Below are positions 43,511 to 51,961 of a DNA stretch of 64,000 bases, one piece after another. The notes under the pieces are model-generated. The model made no database searches. It was not told where the DNA came from and saw nothing but the letters and a program-made list of their open reading frames with translations. The DNA is from Nitrospira sp. (lineage in GTDB: Bacteria; Nitrospirota; Nitrospiria; Nitrospirales; Nitrospiraceae): positions 62,001-126,000 of the forward strand of contig JARFXR010000003.1 in the NCBI GenBank assembly GCA_029194535.1, written 5' to 3'. Each line of letters starts with the position of its first letter. The first letter of the stretch is position 1. A program made the translations under genes and the position numbers.

Positions 43511-44284
43511 ATGAGTGTCGTCACCGCGGCCAATCCATTTCTGATGCTCCTCATGGGATGGCTCATCTTTGCCGGCTGCGACGACCGTAGCCCCAGCACC
43601 GAAGGCCACCCTGCTCCCCCGTATTCAGTCACGAAACCGTCGACCCGGACCGCCTTGGGTTATGGAAACGGCGCCTGGCAGCTTCGACGACATGCCGAAC
43701 TCAACGAAATCGCTCGACGCGGCAACATCGACCTCGTGTTTCTGGGCGACTCCATTACACAGCGATGGAATGAAGCCGGCAGAGAGGTTTGGCACTCATA
43801 TTACGGGAGGCGCAAGGCCGCCAATTTTGGGATGGATGCCGACCGCACTCAGCATGTGCTCTGGCGAATCGAACATGGAAACTTTGACCGAATCCATCCC
43901 AAGGCCATTGTCCTGTTGATCGGCGACAACAATTCCATCGACGGCAACAGCCCGCAAGACATCGCCGATGGGGTCGTGGCTGTCGTCCAGAAACTCCGTG
44001 AAAAGATTCCCGAGAGCAAGATTCTCCTGTTGGCCATCTTCCCGTCCGGCGAGCGACCCGACAACCCACAGCGAGCGAGAGCCATGGCTGCCAATGCGAT
44101 TTTCCGAACCATCGCCGATGGGAAGATGATTCACTATCTAGACATCGGTAACCGATTCACGAATCCGGACGGTACGATTTCCCCAGTCATCATGCCCGAT
44201 TTTGACCACCTCAGCGCGAACGGATATATGCTGTGGGCCGAAGCCATCGAGCCGGTGGTGAAAGACCTTCTAGGGGAGCGGTGA
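43511..44284 (+). CDS. SGNH/GDSL-family lipoprotein hydrolase
   Basis: 257 residues from ATG 43511; an in-frame start 177 bp further upstream gives an unconvincing leader. The N-terminus ends LIFAGC, a lipobox, so the product is an anchored lipoprotein. SGNH blocks are present: VFLGDSITQRW (block I, catalytic Ser), GMDADRTQHVLWRIEHG (block II region), LLIGDNNS (block III, Asn), and DFDHLSANGY near the C-terminus with the catalytic Asp-x-x-His pair. This is nearest to the platelet-activating-factor acetylhydrolase-like subgroup. It may hydrolyse an ester on cell-wall or extracellular sugars, as an inference. Confidence 0.82.
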   Translation: MSVVTAANPFLMLLMGWLIFAGCDDRSPSTEGHPAPPYSVTKPSTRTALGYGNGAWQLRRHAELNEIARRGNIDLVFLGDSITQRWNEAGREVWHSYYGRRKAANFGMDADRTQHVLWRIEHGNFDRIHPKAIVLLIGDNNSIDGNSPQDIADGVVAVVQKLREKIPESKILLLAIFPSGERPDNPQRARAMAANAIFRTIADGKMIHYLDIGNRFTNPDGTISPVIMPDFDHLSANGYMLWAEAIEPVVKDLLGER

Positions 44285-44452
44285 CGGCTATGAATGAGCC
44301 GCCCGTCGCGGGTCAAACGGTCGCCCGTGATCAGAATCTAATTCCAGCTGTAGGGGGAAGCGACATCCTCAGGGAATCCAGACAGACGACCGACTCATTC
44401 TCGACTCGATCCAGGATTTCCCTGGCAGGAGATGGGAAGCTGCGTCGAATCC

Positions 44453-44683
44453 TCAGCGCTCGATGAGGCGCCACCCTTCTTTCTGCATGCAACGTTCGGT
44501 GGCATTCATCATGAGAAGCTTGCTGCCCTGCTGCAGCTTGGGATCGCTCAGCACGGCGTTCTGGCATTTGTTGTAATCGTTGGTGTATTCCTCTGGCGGC
44601 TTGTTGGGATGAACCCATTCCGTCGTACTGCATGCGGCCAGGGAAAATCCCATTATGGCAACCGTCAAATACCAGCGTCCCAT
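44453..44683 (-). CDS. small lipoprotein of unknown function
   Basis: 76 residues from ATG 44683 with GGAGG 6-10 bp upstream. The signal segment ends FSLAACSTTEW, a lipobox with Cys at about 18. The mature 58 residues contain two cysteines (one in YNKCQNAV and one in TERCMQKEGW), likely a disulfide. Such small CxxxxC lipoproteins are common and of unknown function. The rest of the large open frame upstream runs into the tRNA gene and is not coding. Confidence 0.7.
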   Translation of the reverse strand: MGRWYLTVAIMGFSLAACSTTEWVHPNKPPEEYTNDYNKCQNAVLSDPKLQQGSKLLMMNATERCMQKEGWRLIER

Positions 44684-44767
44684 AGCGCCTCCCCGTTGGA
44701 GTGAAAACGCCGGAAAGATAAACCGTCTGCGCCGAGAGGTCAAGAACCGGCCCACAGACAACCTTGC

Positions 44768-44796
44768 TTGACAGGGTGGCATGCAGTTGTTACGTT
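44768..44796 (+). promoter_or_regulatory. sigma-70-type promoter of the tRNA-Thr gene
   Basis: TTGACA at 44768-44773, a 17-bp spacer, then TACGTT at 44791-44796. The -35 hexamer matches the consensus exactly; the -10 is moderate. The tRNA starts 25 bp after the -10, which leaves room for a short leader. Confidence 0.65.
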
Positions 44797-44821
44797 TTCC
44801 GCTACCTTCACCCCATCGGTG

Positions 44822-44896
44822 GCTGGCGTAGCTCAATGGCAGAGCAGCGGTTTTGTAAACCGCCGGTTGGAGGTTCAATTCCTCTCGCCAGCTCCA
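44822..44896 (+). tRNA. tRNA-Thr (anticodon UGU)
   Basis: A 7-bp acceptor stem GCTGGCG (44822-44828) pairs with CGCCAGC (44886-44892), discriminator T and encoded CCA at 44894-44896. D-arm, anticodon arm GCGGT-TTTGTAA-ACCGC with anticodon TGT, and a T-arm with GGTTCAATTCC. The gene reads through normally and is complete. Its 3' part is duplicated at 45902-46002. Confidence 0.9.
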
Positions 44897-44957
44897 ACCC
44901 CTGCTGGCCCCGACCATGAGCGCTTCAGATTATTCTTGGCGACCGGATAAGCATCAC
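44857..44957 (+). repeat. direct repeat, left copy (3' part of tRNA-Thr plus flank)
   Basis: 101 bp starting in the anticodon stem region at AAACCGCC and running 61 bp past the end of the tRNA to GCATCAC. Identical to 45902-46002 except for C44876 against G45921. This is the pattern of an attachment-site duplication at a tRNA 3' end. Confidence 0.85.
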
Positions 44958-45126
44958 CAGTCAACTCTTCTGAAACTTCGACCCCGAGTTCAGCTCTACT
45001 CCGGCGCATCGGTTGGCCGTTGGCCTTGGTTACATCCTGCTAGAGATTGAGACCTTTGGCTGGACACTCTATGCCTCCTCGCTCTACACTCAGAACTCGA
45101 TGGTAACTGTGGCAAACAGGTGACCG
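44958..45126. other. segment between left repeat and toxin-antitoxin genes
   Basis: 169 bp with a short open frame that continues from the repeat but has no family features. It should hold the toxin-antitoxin promoter. GTGACCGATGG around 45120 leads into the antitoxin start. Confidence 0.4.
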
Positions 45127-45348
45127 ATGGACGATAGAATCATTGTTGATCGCCATATCTGCAGCGGAAAACCAATCATTCGCGGCACCCGGATCATGGT
45201 GACGAATATTCTTGGCCTGGTTGCAGGCGGGTATACTCGCCAACAGATCATCGAAGCCTATCCTGAAATCACCGTTGAGGACGTGACCGCCGCTCTTGAA
45301 TATGCGAGTCACGTAGTGGATGAAGAGAGAGTCATCCCACGTGCCTGA
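45127..45348 (+). CDS. DUF433-family antitoxin
   Basis: 73 residues, a complete DUF433 domain: DDRIIVDRHICSGKPIIRGTRIMV at the start, then GLVAGGYTRQQIIEAYPEIT and VEDVTAALEYASHVV. DUF433 proteins carry a helix-turn-helix-like fold and are typical partners of DUF5615/PIN-like toxins, binding the operator and neutralising the toxin. The downstream gene overlaps by about 28 bp. The pair lies between the two copies of the 101-bp repeat. Confidence 0.88.
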   Translation: MDDRIIVDRHICSGKPIIRGTRIMVTNILGLVAGGYTRQQIIEAYPEITVEDVTAALEYASHVVDEERVIPRA

Positions 45349-45739
45349 CCGGCTAACCGTTCTCCTCGACCAGAACATTCCCCGCGCAATCGCTTCTTGG
45401 CTCCGCCATATCAAGCCGACTTGGTTCATCCACCATACGAACGATGTAGGCCTCTCGGGACGGACGGACGAAGCCGTTTTCACCTGGGCTGTGCGGAATA
45501 AGGCGCTCATCATTTCGTTCGATGAAGATTTTGCTGATGACCGTTCTTTTCCCTCCAGAGAGCATTACGGTATCGTTCGACTTCGCGTCTGGCCAACGAC
45601 GGTTGAAGAAACGCAAGACGCTCTTACGCGCCTCATCCAAGAAACCGGTGCGGACGAATTAACAGGCTCGCTGGTCATCGTCGATCGCACACGAATTCGT
45701 GTGCGCCTCCGCAGAAGTGACCAAGAAAATACACCGTAG
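45320..45739 (+). CDS. DUF5615 (PIN-like) toxin
   Basis: 139 residues from ATG 45320; GTG 45341 is another possible start that would shorten the overlap with the antitoxin. The PIN-like core shows TVLLDQNIPRAIASWL (first acidic residue), ALIISFDEDFADDRSF (Asp-rich second site), and a C-terminal helical part. This is the Mut7-C/PIN-like DUF5615 family, presumed ribonucleases. The antitoxin-toxin order is usual. The codon usage looks more A+T-rich than in neighbouring core genes. Confidence 0.85.
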   Translation: MKRESSHVPDRLTVLLDQNIPRAIASWLRHIKPTWFIHHTNDVGLSGRTDEAVFTWAVRNKALIISFDEDFADDRSFPSREHYGIVRLRVWPTTVEETQDALTRLIQETGADELTGSLVIVDRTRIRVRLRRSDQENTP

Positions 45740-46261
45740 ATAAGTGTCATCGTAAGGGTAACCGTCGCAACCATTTTTCCTGCCAAATCGCGATACGCGA
45801 CGCAACCTGGCTGGGTCATCTAACCTGCTAATGCTTCATGTGATTGTATTGCTTCTAGTGCGGTGAATGGTGGGTCTGAAATTGGCTCAGATGTCGTTGG
45901 CAAACCGCCGGTTGGAGGTTGAATTCCTCTCGCCAGCTCCAACCCCTGCTGGCCCCGACCATGAGCGCTTCAGATTATTCTTGGCGACCGGATAAGCATC
46001 ACACGCCCGTCTCAGGTTTGTCGCGGCACAATGCCCGAGGTCGTGAAAGCGACGGCGAGGCACTAACCGGTCATTCTCGCCAGACTTCCTTCATAGATTT
46101 CTTGTCTGAACCCGCCAGGACAAGGGATGGAAGTTCTATCGCACCGCGACGTTGTCTTGGATATTGATGCTTGTGGGTTTGACTCAGGGTTGAGGTATGT
46201 GCAGAATTGAGACTCTGCCGATCTGCTCAGATGAATGGGGAAAAGGAGGCGCGAGAATAGC
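45740..46261. other. gap after the toxin gene, containing the right repeat
   Basis: 522 bp. It contains the right direct-repeat copy (45902-46002). I see no integrase, no transposase and no tRNA with a complete 5' half. An open frame starting in the repeat at 45919 has no protein features. Around 46240, AAGGAGG serves the following methyltransferase gene. Confidence 0.5.
45902..46002 (+). repeat. direct repeat, right copy (truncated tRNA-Thr 3' part)
   Basis: 101 bp identical to 44857-44957 apart from G45921. The change falls on the conserved TΨC cytidine, so the T-loop would not be functional, and the 5' half of the tRNA is missing. It is therefore a displaced fragment and not a second gene. 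Confidence 0.85.
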
Positions 46262-47413
46262 GTGGCACCAAAAACAGCCTATGAACCGTCACTTGCCAGA
46301 TTTAGCTCCCTTCAGGCTATTCTCTGCTGTCCACGTACGAAAACCGACCTCCGCTTGGTGCCGCTCGAGGATCTTCTTTCATGCTTACCTGAAGATGAGC
46401 GTCAGCGTCTGCCGGATGAGACCATCGGCGCGTTCATTTCCGACGCTGATCGGAGAGCGTACCCGCTGACGGAGACAATCGCGTATTTCCTTGAACACAC
46501 TTCGCTTCGAATCAGCAGCCGGTTCTCAGAAACCGGTTCCACGAGCGAGCTGCAGATTTCAGTCGATGACATCACCGAGAGTGTTAGAGATTGGTACGAC
46601 CGGTTCGGATGGAAAAAAAATACGCAGAGCGTTTATAACGACTCTGCGCTTTTCTCCCAGAACAGGCTTGTCGGACATGGGACATATGAGTTGATGTCCC
46701 ATCTCTCGATTCTCGATCGTTTACCAGGTGGCGACTTCATCCTCGATGCCGCAAGCGGCGCCATCCCGCACGCGGAGTACTTGGCATTTTCATGGTTTTT
46801 GAAGAGCCGGGTCTGCGTGGACATGTCGATCACCGCTTTACAGGAAGCCGGCATGAAACTACGACAAACGGATATCTGCTGCCTGGCAGATATATGCAAG
46901 CTGCCTTTTCGAGACAATTGCTTCGACGGCGCGGTCTCCGGTTACACCATCCAACATATCCCGGAATCTCTTCAGCTCGGAGCCGTTCAGGAGCTCTTCC
47001 GTGTTATTCGACCGAACGCTCATCTGTGCATTTTCACAGAGGTACGATACTCGATATGGCACACAGGTCTTTTCTTTGTCTTGAGGATCTTTCGAAAACT
47101 GTGGAAGGTCCTGCATCTAGGTAGCGCGCACACTCACATGCCCCCAAATGCCCCTGGTCGTGAACCGGCACCCCACCAGCTTTACTACTTCTTTCGAAAT
47201 CGCGCATGGTGGAAACAGGTGGCCGGAGAACTGACAAACGAACACTCGGTTGAGTCGCTTCGAATCTTGAACAAGTCTGAGTTCGAGTGGCTGTTTGGAC
47301 AATCGAATCGAGCAGCCAAAGCCCTACGATTGGTGGAAACCGCTTTTCCGCGTCTCACCTCCATCATGAGCGCGTACTGCCTCATTGATCTGCGCAAACC
47401 GGACCGGAGCTAA
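46262..47413 (+). CDS. SAM-dependent methyltransferase with Trm112-like N-terminus
   Basis: 383 residues from GTG 46262, chosen because AAGGAGG stands upstream; ATG 46235 is another possibility. Residues 15-25 (LQAILCCPRTKT) resemble the start of a Trm112-like domain. The middle has FILDAASGAIPHAEYL, the SAM-binding motif I with the loop GxIP, and DGAVSGYTIQHIPE near 232, which resembles motif IV/post-I of Methyltransf_11. The C-terminal part is less clear. Substrate unknown; bacterial relatives methylate small molecules, lipids or sugars. Base composition is lower in G+C than the average, consistent with transfer; the gene is convergent with the next one. Confidence 0.75.
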   Translation: MAPKTAYEPSLARFSSLQAILCCPRTKTDLRLVPLEDLLSCLPEDERQRLPDETIGAFISDADRRAYPLTETIAYFLEHTSLRISSRFSETGSTSELQISVDDITESVRDWYDRFGWKKNTQSVYNDSALFSQNRLVGHGTYELMSHLSILDRLPGGDFILDAASGAIPHAEYLAFSWFLKSRVCVDMSITALQEAGMKLRQTDICCLADICKLPFRDNCFDGAVSGYTIQHIPESLQLGAVQELFRVIRPNAHLCIFTEVRYSIWHTGLFFVLRIFRKLWKVLHLGSAHTHMPPNAPGREPAPHQLYYFFRNRAWWKQVAGELTNEHSVESLRILNKSEFEWLFGQSNRAAKALRLVETAFPRLTSIMSAYCLIDLRKPDRS

Positions 47414-47436
47414 GTGGAGTCGGCCTACATCACCTG

Positions 47437-47452
47437 AGGTCCTTTGACCTCC
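47437..47452. terminator. small hairpin between convergent genes
   Basis: GAGGTC and GACCTC form a 6-bp stem with loop CTTT just after the methyltransferase gene and before the end of the gene on the other strand. It could end transcription from either side. No T-tract. Confidence 0.35.
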
Positions 47453-47453
47453 A

Positions 47454-48029
47454 TCAAGACTGCAATTCCGGGATGTCCCGCACGAACAGATCGAACATCG
47501 GGCCGTCTGGGGATTGACGGGCTTCGCATTTCGCGACGAAATCGATCGGGATCTCTAGCAATGATGGAGCTTTGCCCGTGGCCTGATTGTAGGTCAGGAT
47601 GTGAAAATTCTTGAGCCTCGCGAAGTATTTTCCGATGTCCTCATCCGACGCATAGCCGACATAGTAGGCAATCCCGTCACGGCGCTTTTGCACCTCTAAC
47701 GACGGCCTCCCATCCCGTTTCGGTTCAAGCGACTCGCTGCACTCGGAAAACCCGAATATTCCCATCGGTAGATTCTGAATCCTCGAACCTCGCTCTTGAT
47801 CGCTGAGCGGTCGGAGATGATGCATTCGCCGCAACTCCTCCAACAGGACGTCCTGAAGAACGGTCTTTGCCTCCGCGGTCTTTTCGGTTGCGCCGCGTGT
47901 TTCCGCCGGACGGCCGTCTTGATTCCATAGACGAGACAGCTTGAACGAGGGACTCCATGCGGCGGTCAGATACGCCGTCAACACGAGCCCCAACAATACT
48001 GCAACGAGCGTTGGGTACAACCATTTCAT
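47454..48029 (-). CDS. single-helix membrane-anchored protein of unknown function
   Basis: 191 residues from ATG 48029. The N-terminal helix (about 5-27) anchors it; the rest is polar with no known domain. A pair of cysteines (FSECSES, FVAKCEAR) are about 70 residues apart. The gene is divergent from the TolB-like lipoprotein gene at 48244. No motif recognised; an in-frame extension upstream lies in the divergent promoter region and looks unlikely. Confidence 0.6.
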   Translation of the reverse strand: MKWLYPTLVAVLLGLVLTAYLTAAWSPSFKLSRLWNQDGRPAETRGATEKTAEAKTVLQDVLLEELRRMHHLRPLSDQERGSRIQNLPMGIFGFSECSESLEPKRDGRPSLEVQKRRDGIAYYVGYASDEDIGKYFARLKNFHILTYNQATGKAPSLLEIPIDFVAKCEARQSPDGPMFDLFVRDIPELQS

Positions 48030-48243
48030 GTCCGCAAGAATACCCTCCTTCCTTTCTCGAAGCAAAAGGACCAGGGCCACCTGGCTCTATTCGTCAGAGA
48101 AAGTGTCCATTCTATCCTTCACCCATTTATATTCTTGCCCCTGGAATCGCCAATTTCCTAAAATGCCCTCAGATGACCACACATCGGCCTGCCGGGAGCA
48201 TCAGTGGGCCGACGGACGCCACCATGCGCTGAGGAGGTCAGTC

Positions 48244-49695
48244 ATGTGGGTACTCATTGTTGCGTTTCTCGTGATGCTCGGCGGTTGCAGCAGCGGTGGC
48301 GGCGGAGCCGCGTCGGATCCAGCGCCGACCGCTTCGTCTACCCCTTCGCCTGCCGGGGTGATCTGGGGACGGTCAACCGGCTCCCAAGAATCCATCTTTC
48401 GCAGTCAAACCGACGGAAGCGGCCAGGTCACGTTAGTCGACGAATCGGGAGTCCGTGCCTCCTTCTCCAAACTTACCGGGTCGCTCATCGTGTATCAAAC
48501 CCAGACTGTCCCCTTTTCGGGTGCTGACCAGCGTGACATCTGGAAAGTATCTGTCTCAGGCACAGGCCGACAAGCCCTGGCCAATGCGGCGGACGACGAG
48601 GTGGTTCGGGATGTGGTCGGATCCCGCGTCGTCTACGATCAGCTCTTCGCCTTGCCGAGCGGCGTTCATCTAAGCGATTTGACCAGCGTGGTGACGGACG
48701 GCAGCGCCCGACAGACCATTGGTCCGGCCGAGAGAACACCGGGAAGCGAATCAATCGCGTTCTACGAAGGAAGCGTGGCGGGACGAGTCGTGTACCGCCG
48801 GAACAACGAGCTTCATAGCATTCTGCCGGACGGCAGCGACTCTCGCCCGCTCGTAAATGCGACCGGCAGCCCCAGCGGCCAAATCACCCTCATCGGCACA
48901 CAGGGAGCGGTCGCCACATCCGTGATCTATTCCGCTCTGCCCTCGTCTCAATCTGTCCCGGATCTCTATGCCGTACCGGTGAACGGGGGGGCGGTCGTAC
49001 CCTTGTCCTCCGATCCGGACAATGACTTTCTCGGCGGGGTGAGCGGCAATCGTGTCGTGTACCACCGTTGCAGCGGCCCTTGCGATCTCTACAGCGTCAA
49101 CGGCGATGGGACCGGCACCGTTCCCCTTTCCACCGATCCCGGCAATGAGTTCGTGGGTGAGATCGTCGGCGGCCGGATCGTATATACCCGGTTTGTCAAC
49201 GGCCAGACGGACATCTACAGCGTGAATGCGGATGGAACGCATACGGTTCCCCTCGCGACATCGCCGTCGAACGAAGAAGTGGTGGGAGCTGTGGGCTCGC
49301 GCGTCATCTTCCGTCGCACCGTGGGAGGACTGGACAATCTCTACGGCATTCAGGCCGACGGCTCCGGCGGCGAAATCCCGCTGGCGACGTTTACCGAGGA
49401 TGATTCCTACGGCGGGGTGGTCGGTTCCAGAGTGATCTTCGAACGGGTCATGGGGTCGAGCGTCATGACCAGTCCGCGCGCGCTCTATAGCGTCCAAGCG
49501 GACGGCACGGGTCTAGTGCAACTGACGCCCGGCACCTCGCTGGATGAATTTGCGGGAGCGGCGGGAGGATTCGCCTGCTTCGAACGTACCCAGTCAGGAC
49601 AACGTGACCTTCTGTGCGTACTGGCCGACGGCAGCGCGCCGGCTGCACCCCTCGCGGCGACCTCGGCGGACGAGTACTTCATCGCCGGCTTGTAG
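48244..49695 (+). CDS. TolB-like beta-propeller lipoprotein
   Basis: 483 residues from ATG 48244, preceded by GAGGAGGT 6-13 bp upstream. Lipobox VMLGGC with Cys at 15, then a Ser/Gly-rich linker. The rest consists of repeated blades of about 40-50 residues, each with patterns like DLYSVNGDGTGTVPL, DIYSVNADGTHTVPL, NLYGIQADGSGGEIPL and ALYSVQADGTGLVQL, and a VVYxR/VIFxR strand. These are TolB-type WD40-like repeats, at least six blades. Such propellers are periplasmic or surface-bound and often bind proteins or sugars. No enzyme motif. Confidence 0.85.
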   Translation: MWVLIVAFLVMLGGCSSGGGGAASDPAPTASSTPSPAGVIWGRSTGSQESIFRSQTDGSGQVTLVDESGVRASFSKLTGSLIVYQTQTVPFSGADQRDIWKVSVSGTGRQALANAADDEVVRDVVGSRVVYDQLFALPSGVHLSDLTSVVTDGSARQTIGPAERTPGSESIAFYEGSVAGRVVYRRNNELHSILPDGSDSRPLVNATGSPSGQITLIGTQGAVATSVIYSALPSSQSVPDLYAVPVNGGAVVPLSSDPDNDFLGGVSGNRVVYHRCSGPCDLYSVNGDGTGTVPLSTDPGNEFVGEIVGGRIVYTRFVNGQTDIYSVNADGTHTVPLATSPSNEEVVGAVGSRVIFRRTVGGLDNLYGIQADGSGGEIPLATFTEDDSYGGVVGSRVIFERVMGSSVMTSPRALYSVQADGTGLVQLTPGTSLDEFAGAAGGFACFERTQSGQRDLLCVLADGSAPAAPLAATSADEYFIAGL

Positions 49696-49760
49696 GATAA
49701 TGCGACGGCGCGTGGTGTCCGGTGCGACCGCCGGGTTGCAGCCGTGTGAGAATCTGGAGG

Positions 49761-51179
49761 TTAGCGTTCGGCCTCGGTGAGGTCACTCTCCTCGTCCAAT
49801 TCCTCGACTTCCGCAGCCGCCTTACCTTTCGTCATCGACGGGTGGAGCCCATATTTCTTGAGCATCTTGTAGAAATCCGCGCGGTAACGACCGGCGAACT
49901 GTGCGGCCCGCGAGATATTCCCTCCCGTCAACTGCAGCACGTTCTTGAGATAGGTCTTTTCAAACTCCTCTTTGGCTTCGGTCAGCGGCTTCAATTGAGC
50001 ATCCGGCGCGCTGCCTGTTGAAGGCAGCAGGTCCGGCGTAATCATGTCCTGTCGTGCCATGACGACGGCCTTTTCGATCGCGTTCTCCAGTTCACGCACG
50101 TTCCCGGGCCAGAGATTGGTGACCAAGCGATGCAGGGCGGCCGGCGTAAATCCCCGCATGTCCTTATTGGCGCGTTTGGTGCTTACGGCGAGAAACTGCT
50201 GGGCCATGATGGGAATATCTTCCCGCCGATCCCGAAGCGGCGGAATGAACAAGGGAACCACGGAAATTCGGTAGTAGAGATCGTTGCGAAACGTCCCGTT
50301 CTTGACGGCTTCGTCCAGATCCTTGTTCGTGGCGGCGATGATCCGCACGTCCACCTTGGTGGCGTGCTCGGCGCCGACTTCTCGCACCTCCCGCTCCTGA
50401 ACGGCGCGCAGCAGCTTGACCTGCATCGAGAGCGGCATCTCCGCGATTTCATCCAGGAACAGGGTGCCGCCGTGCGCGCTCTGGAAGAGGCCCTTCTTGG
50501 AACCATGCGCGCTCGTGAACGCGCCCTTGACGTGCCCGAACAGCTCGGATTCGAACAGCGTCTCGGGAATCGCCGCGCAGTTCAGCGCGACGAACGGCCC
50601 CTTGCTCCGCCGGCTATTGGCATGCGTCACACGTGCGAACACTTCCTTGCCCGTGCCGGTTTCGCCGAACAGGAGCATCGTCGCGTCGGAATCCGCAACC
50701 TGGACGACCTGCTGCAGCAGCCGTTGCATGGCCGGGCTGCGGGCCACGACGTTCTCCATCCCATAGAGTTCGTTGACGAGCGATTTCAACCGCTGGATTT
50801 CACGGCTCATGCGCTGTGGCGACAGCCCTTCTTCGATCTTGACCTTCAGCTCCTTGTCGTCAAAGGGCTTGGTCAGATACCCGAAGGCGCCGCGCTGGAC
50901 GGCTTCAACCGCGTTGGGAATGCTGCCGTGCGCAGTCAGAATGATGACGGGAAGCCCCGGATGAATGCGCAGGAGTTCTTCGGTGACGTCCAGGCCGTCT
51001 TCCCCACCCAATCGGAGGTCGGTGATTGCCAGGTCGAATCGATTGATTTTAGCCGCCGAGACGGCTTCGCGTCCGGTTGTGCAGGCCGTCACGGCGAATC
51101 CCATCGCCTGCAGTCGCATTTTGACTAGCTGCAGCAGGCCTTCTTCATCATCCACTACGAGAATGTGTTCCTGTTCCAT
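49761..51179 (-). CDS. glrR: sigma-54-dependent response regulator, GlrR-like
   Basis: 472 residues. Receiver domain with Asp54 as phosphorylation site (AITDLRL) and Lys104. AAA+ domain: Walker A GETGTGKE at 172-179, the sigma-54-contact loop GAFTSA at 219-224, Walker B GGTLFLDEI, sensor motifs and an arginine finger in RNDLYYRISV. The C-terminus has a Fis-like helix-turn-helix (NISRAAQFAGRYRADFYKML). The sigma-54 loop is GAFTSA rather than the canonical GAFTGA. Gene order kinase-lipoprotein-regulator matches E. coli glrK-qseG-glrR. It starts 8 bp after the lipoprotein gene. Confidence 0.88.
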   Translation of the reverse strand: MEQEHILVVDDEEGLLQLVKMRLQAMGFAVTACTTGREAVSAAKINRFDLAITDLRLGGEDGLDVTEELLRIHPGLPVIILTAHGSIPNAVEAVQRGAFGYLTKPFDDKELKVKIEEGLSPQRMSREIQRLKSLVNELYGMENVVARSPAMQRLLQQVVQVADSDATMLLFGETGTGKEVFARVTHANSRRSKGPFVALNCAAIPETLFESELFGHVKGAFTSAHGSKKGLFQSAHGGTLFLDEIAEMPLSMQVKLLRAVQEREVREVGAEHATKVDVRIIAATNKDLDEAVKNGTFRNDLYYRISVVPLFIPPLRDRREDIPIMAQQFLAVSTKRANKDMRGFTPAALHRLVTNLWPGNVRELENAIEKAVVMARQDMITPDLLPSTGSAPDAQLKPLTEAKEEFEKTYLKNVLQLTGGNISRAAQFAGRYRADFYKMLKKYGLHPSMTKGKAAAEVEELDEESDLTEAER

Positions 51180-51187
51180 GGTGTCCT

Positions 51188-51961
51188 TTACTGGGGTGTC
51201 GTCGGTTCAGGGGTCGGCAGCGGCGCCACCGTTGAGGGTGGACGAATCGGCCGAATTTTCTCTCGCGTTTCCTGATCGATGCGTTTGAGAGCCTCGAGTT
51301 GATTGTACAGTTCGTCGATCTTCTTCTCCCGCTCGGCCAATTGCTTCTGCAATGATTGGATCGTTCCACTCTCGACCGGCGCTTTTTGCGATTCCTTCTT
51401 GTTACCGATCAGCGCATCGGCTTTCCGGTCACGATCGGCCAGGTCCCGCTGCAATTGTTCCAGCACCTGCGCGTCGGCATCCCGGGTCGCCCGCAATTGC
51501 TGAATGACCAGTTCTCGATCAAGCAAGTCCCGCACCAGCCGATCGGATGCCTGGCCCAGGACAACTTGTCCCTCGGACACCGCAGGGGCCCCCACGACGG
51601 ACGAGAACCAAGAGCGATCGTTGGGCGTGGGATATTGCTGCAACAACTGCAACCATAGCCGGCTCGACGAGGCCAATTGACTGCGAGGGGCGGCTGCAAT
51701 CACTTTCTCGAAGTTTTTCACCGCCGCGTCGTGACTCTCGTACAGGCTCATCAGCGCGCGGGCGAAATAGGCATGGTCACACGTATTATGTTCAGCGCAC
51801 CTTGTGATCACCGCGTCCTGCTTCTTGGCCAAGGCATGGATGGTTTTCGCATCCGCCGGATCGACCGTAAAGTAGGGTTGCGTCCGTGACGGCTCCGGAG
51901 CCCAGGAGGCGCAGCCGGACAGAATCAGGCAGCCGATCGCCCCGAGCTTCAGGGTCCTCAT
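51188..51961 (-). CDS. QseG-like outer-membrane lipoprotein
   Basis: 257 residues from ATG 51961, which overlaps the kinase stop (ATGA). The lipobox LILSGC puts Cys at about 16. The mature part has an N-terminal helical repeat-like portion (DHAYFARALMSLYESHDAAVKNFEKV) and a C-terminal coiled coil (SLQKQLAEREKKIDELYNQLEAL) before a Pro-rich end. In enterobacteria the lipoprotein QseG links outer-membrane state to the kinase GlrK/QseE; this gene occupies the same position. Sequence similarity itself is not something I can measure here. Confidence 0.72.
   Translation of the reverse strand: MRTLKLGAIGCLILSGCASWAPEPSRTQPYFTVDPADAKTIHALAKKQDAVITRCAEHNTCDHAYFARALMSLYESHDAAVKNFEKVIAAAPRSQLASSSRLWLQLLQQYPTPNDRSWFSSVVGAPAVSEGQVVLGQASDRLVRDLLDRELVIQQLRATRDADAQVLEQLQRDLADRDRKADALIGNKKESQKAPVESGTIQSLQKQLAEREKKIDELYNQLEALKRIDQETREKIRPIRPPSTVAPLPTPEPTTPQ

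Noticed and set aside
45902-46002. A second tRNA-Thr gene
   Set aside because: The 5' half of the tRNA is missing and the T-loop cytidine is changed. It is only a 3' fragment.
45919-46167. Open frame beginning in the right repeat
   Set aside because: The first part is the tRNA-derived repeat read as protein. The rest has no ribosome-binding site and no protein features.
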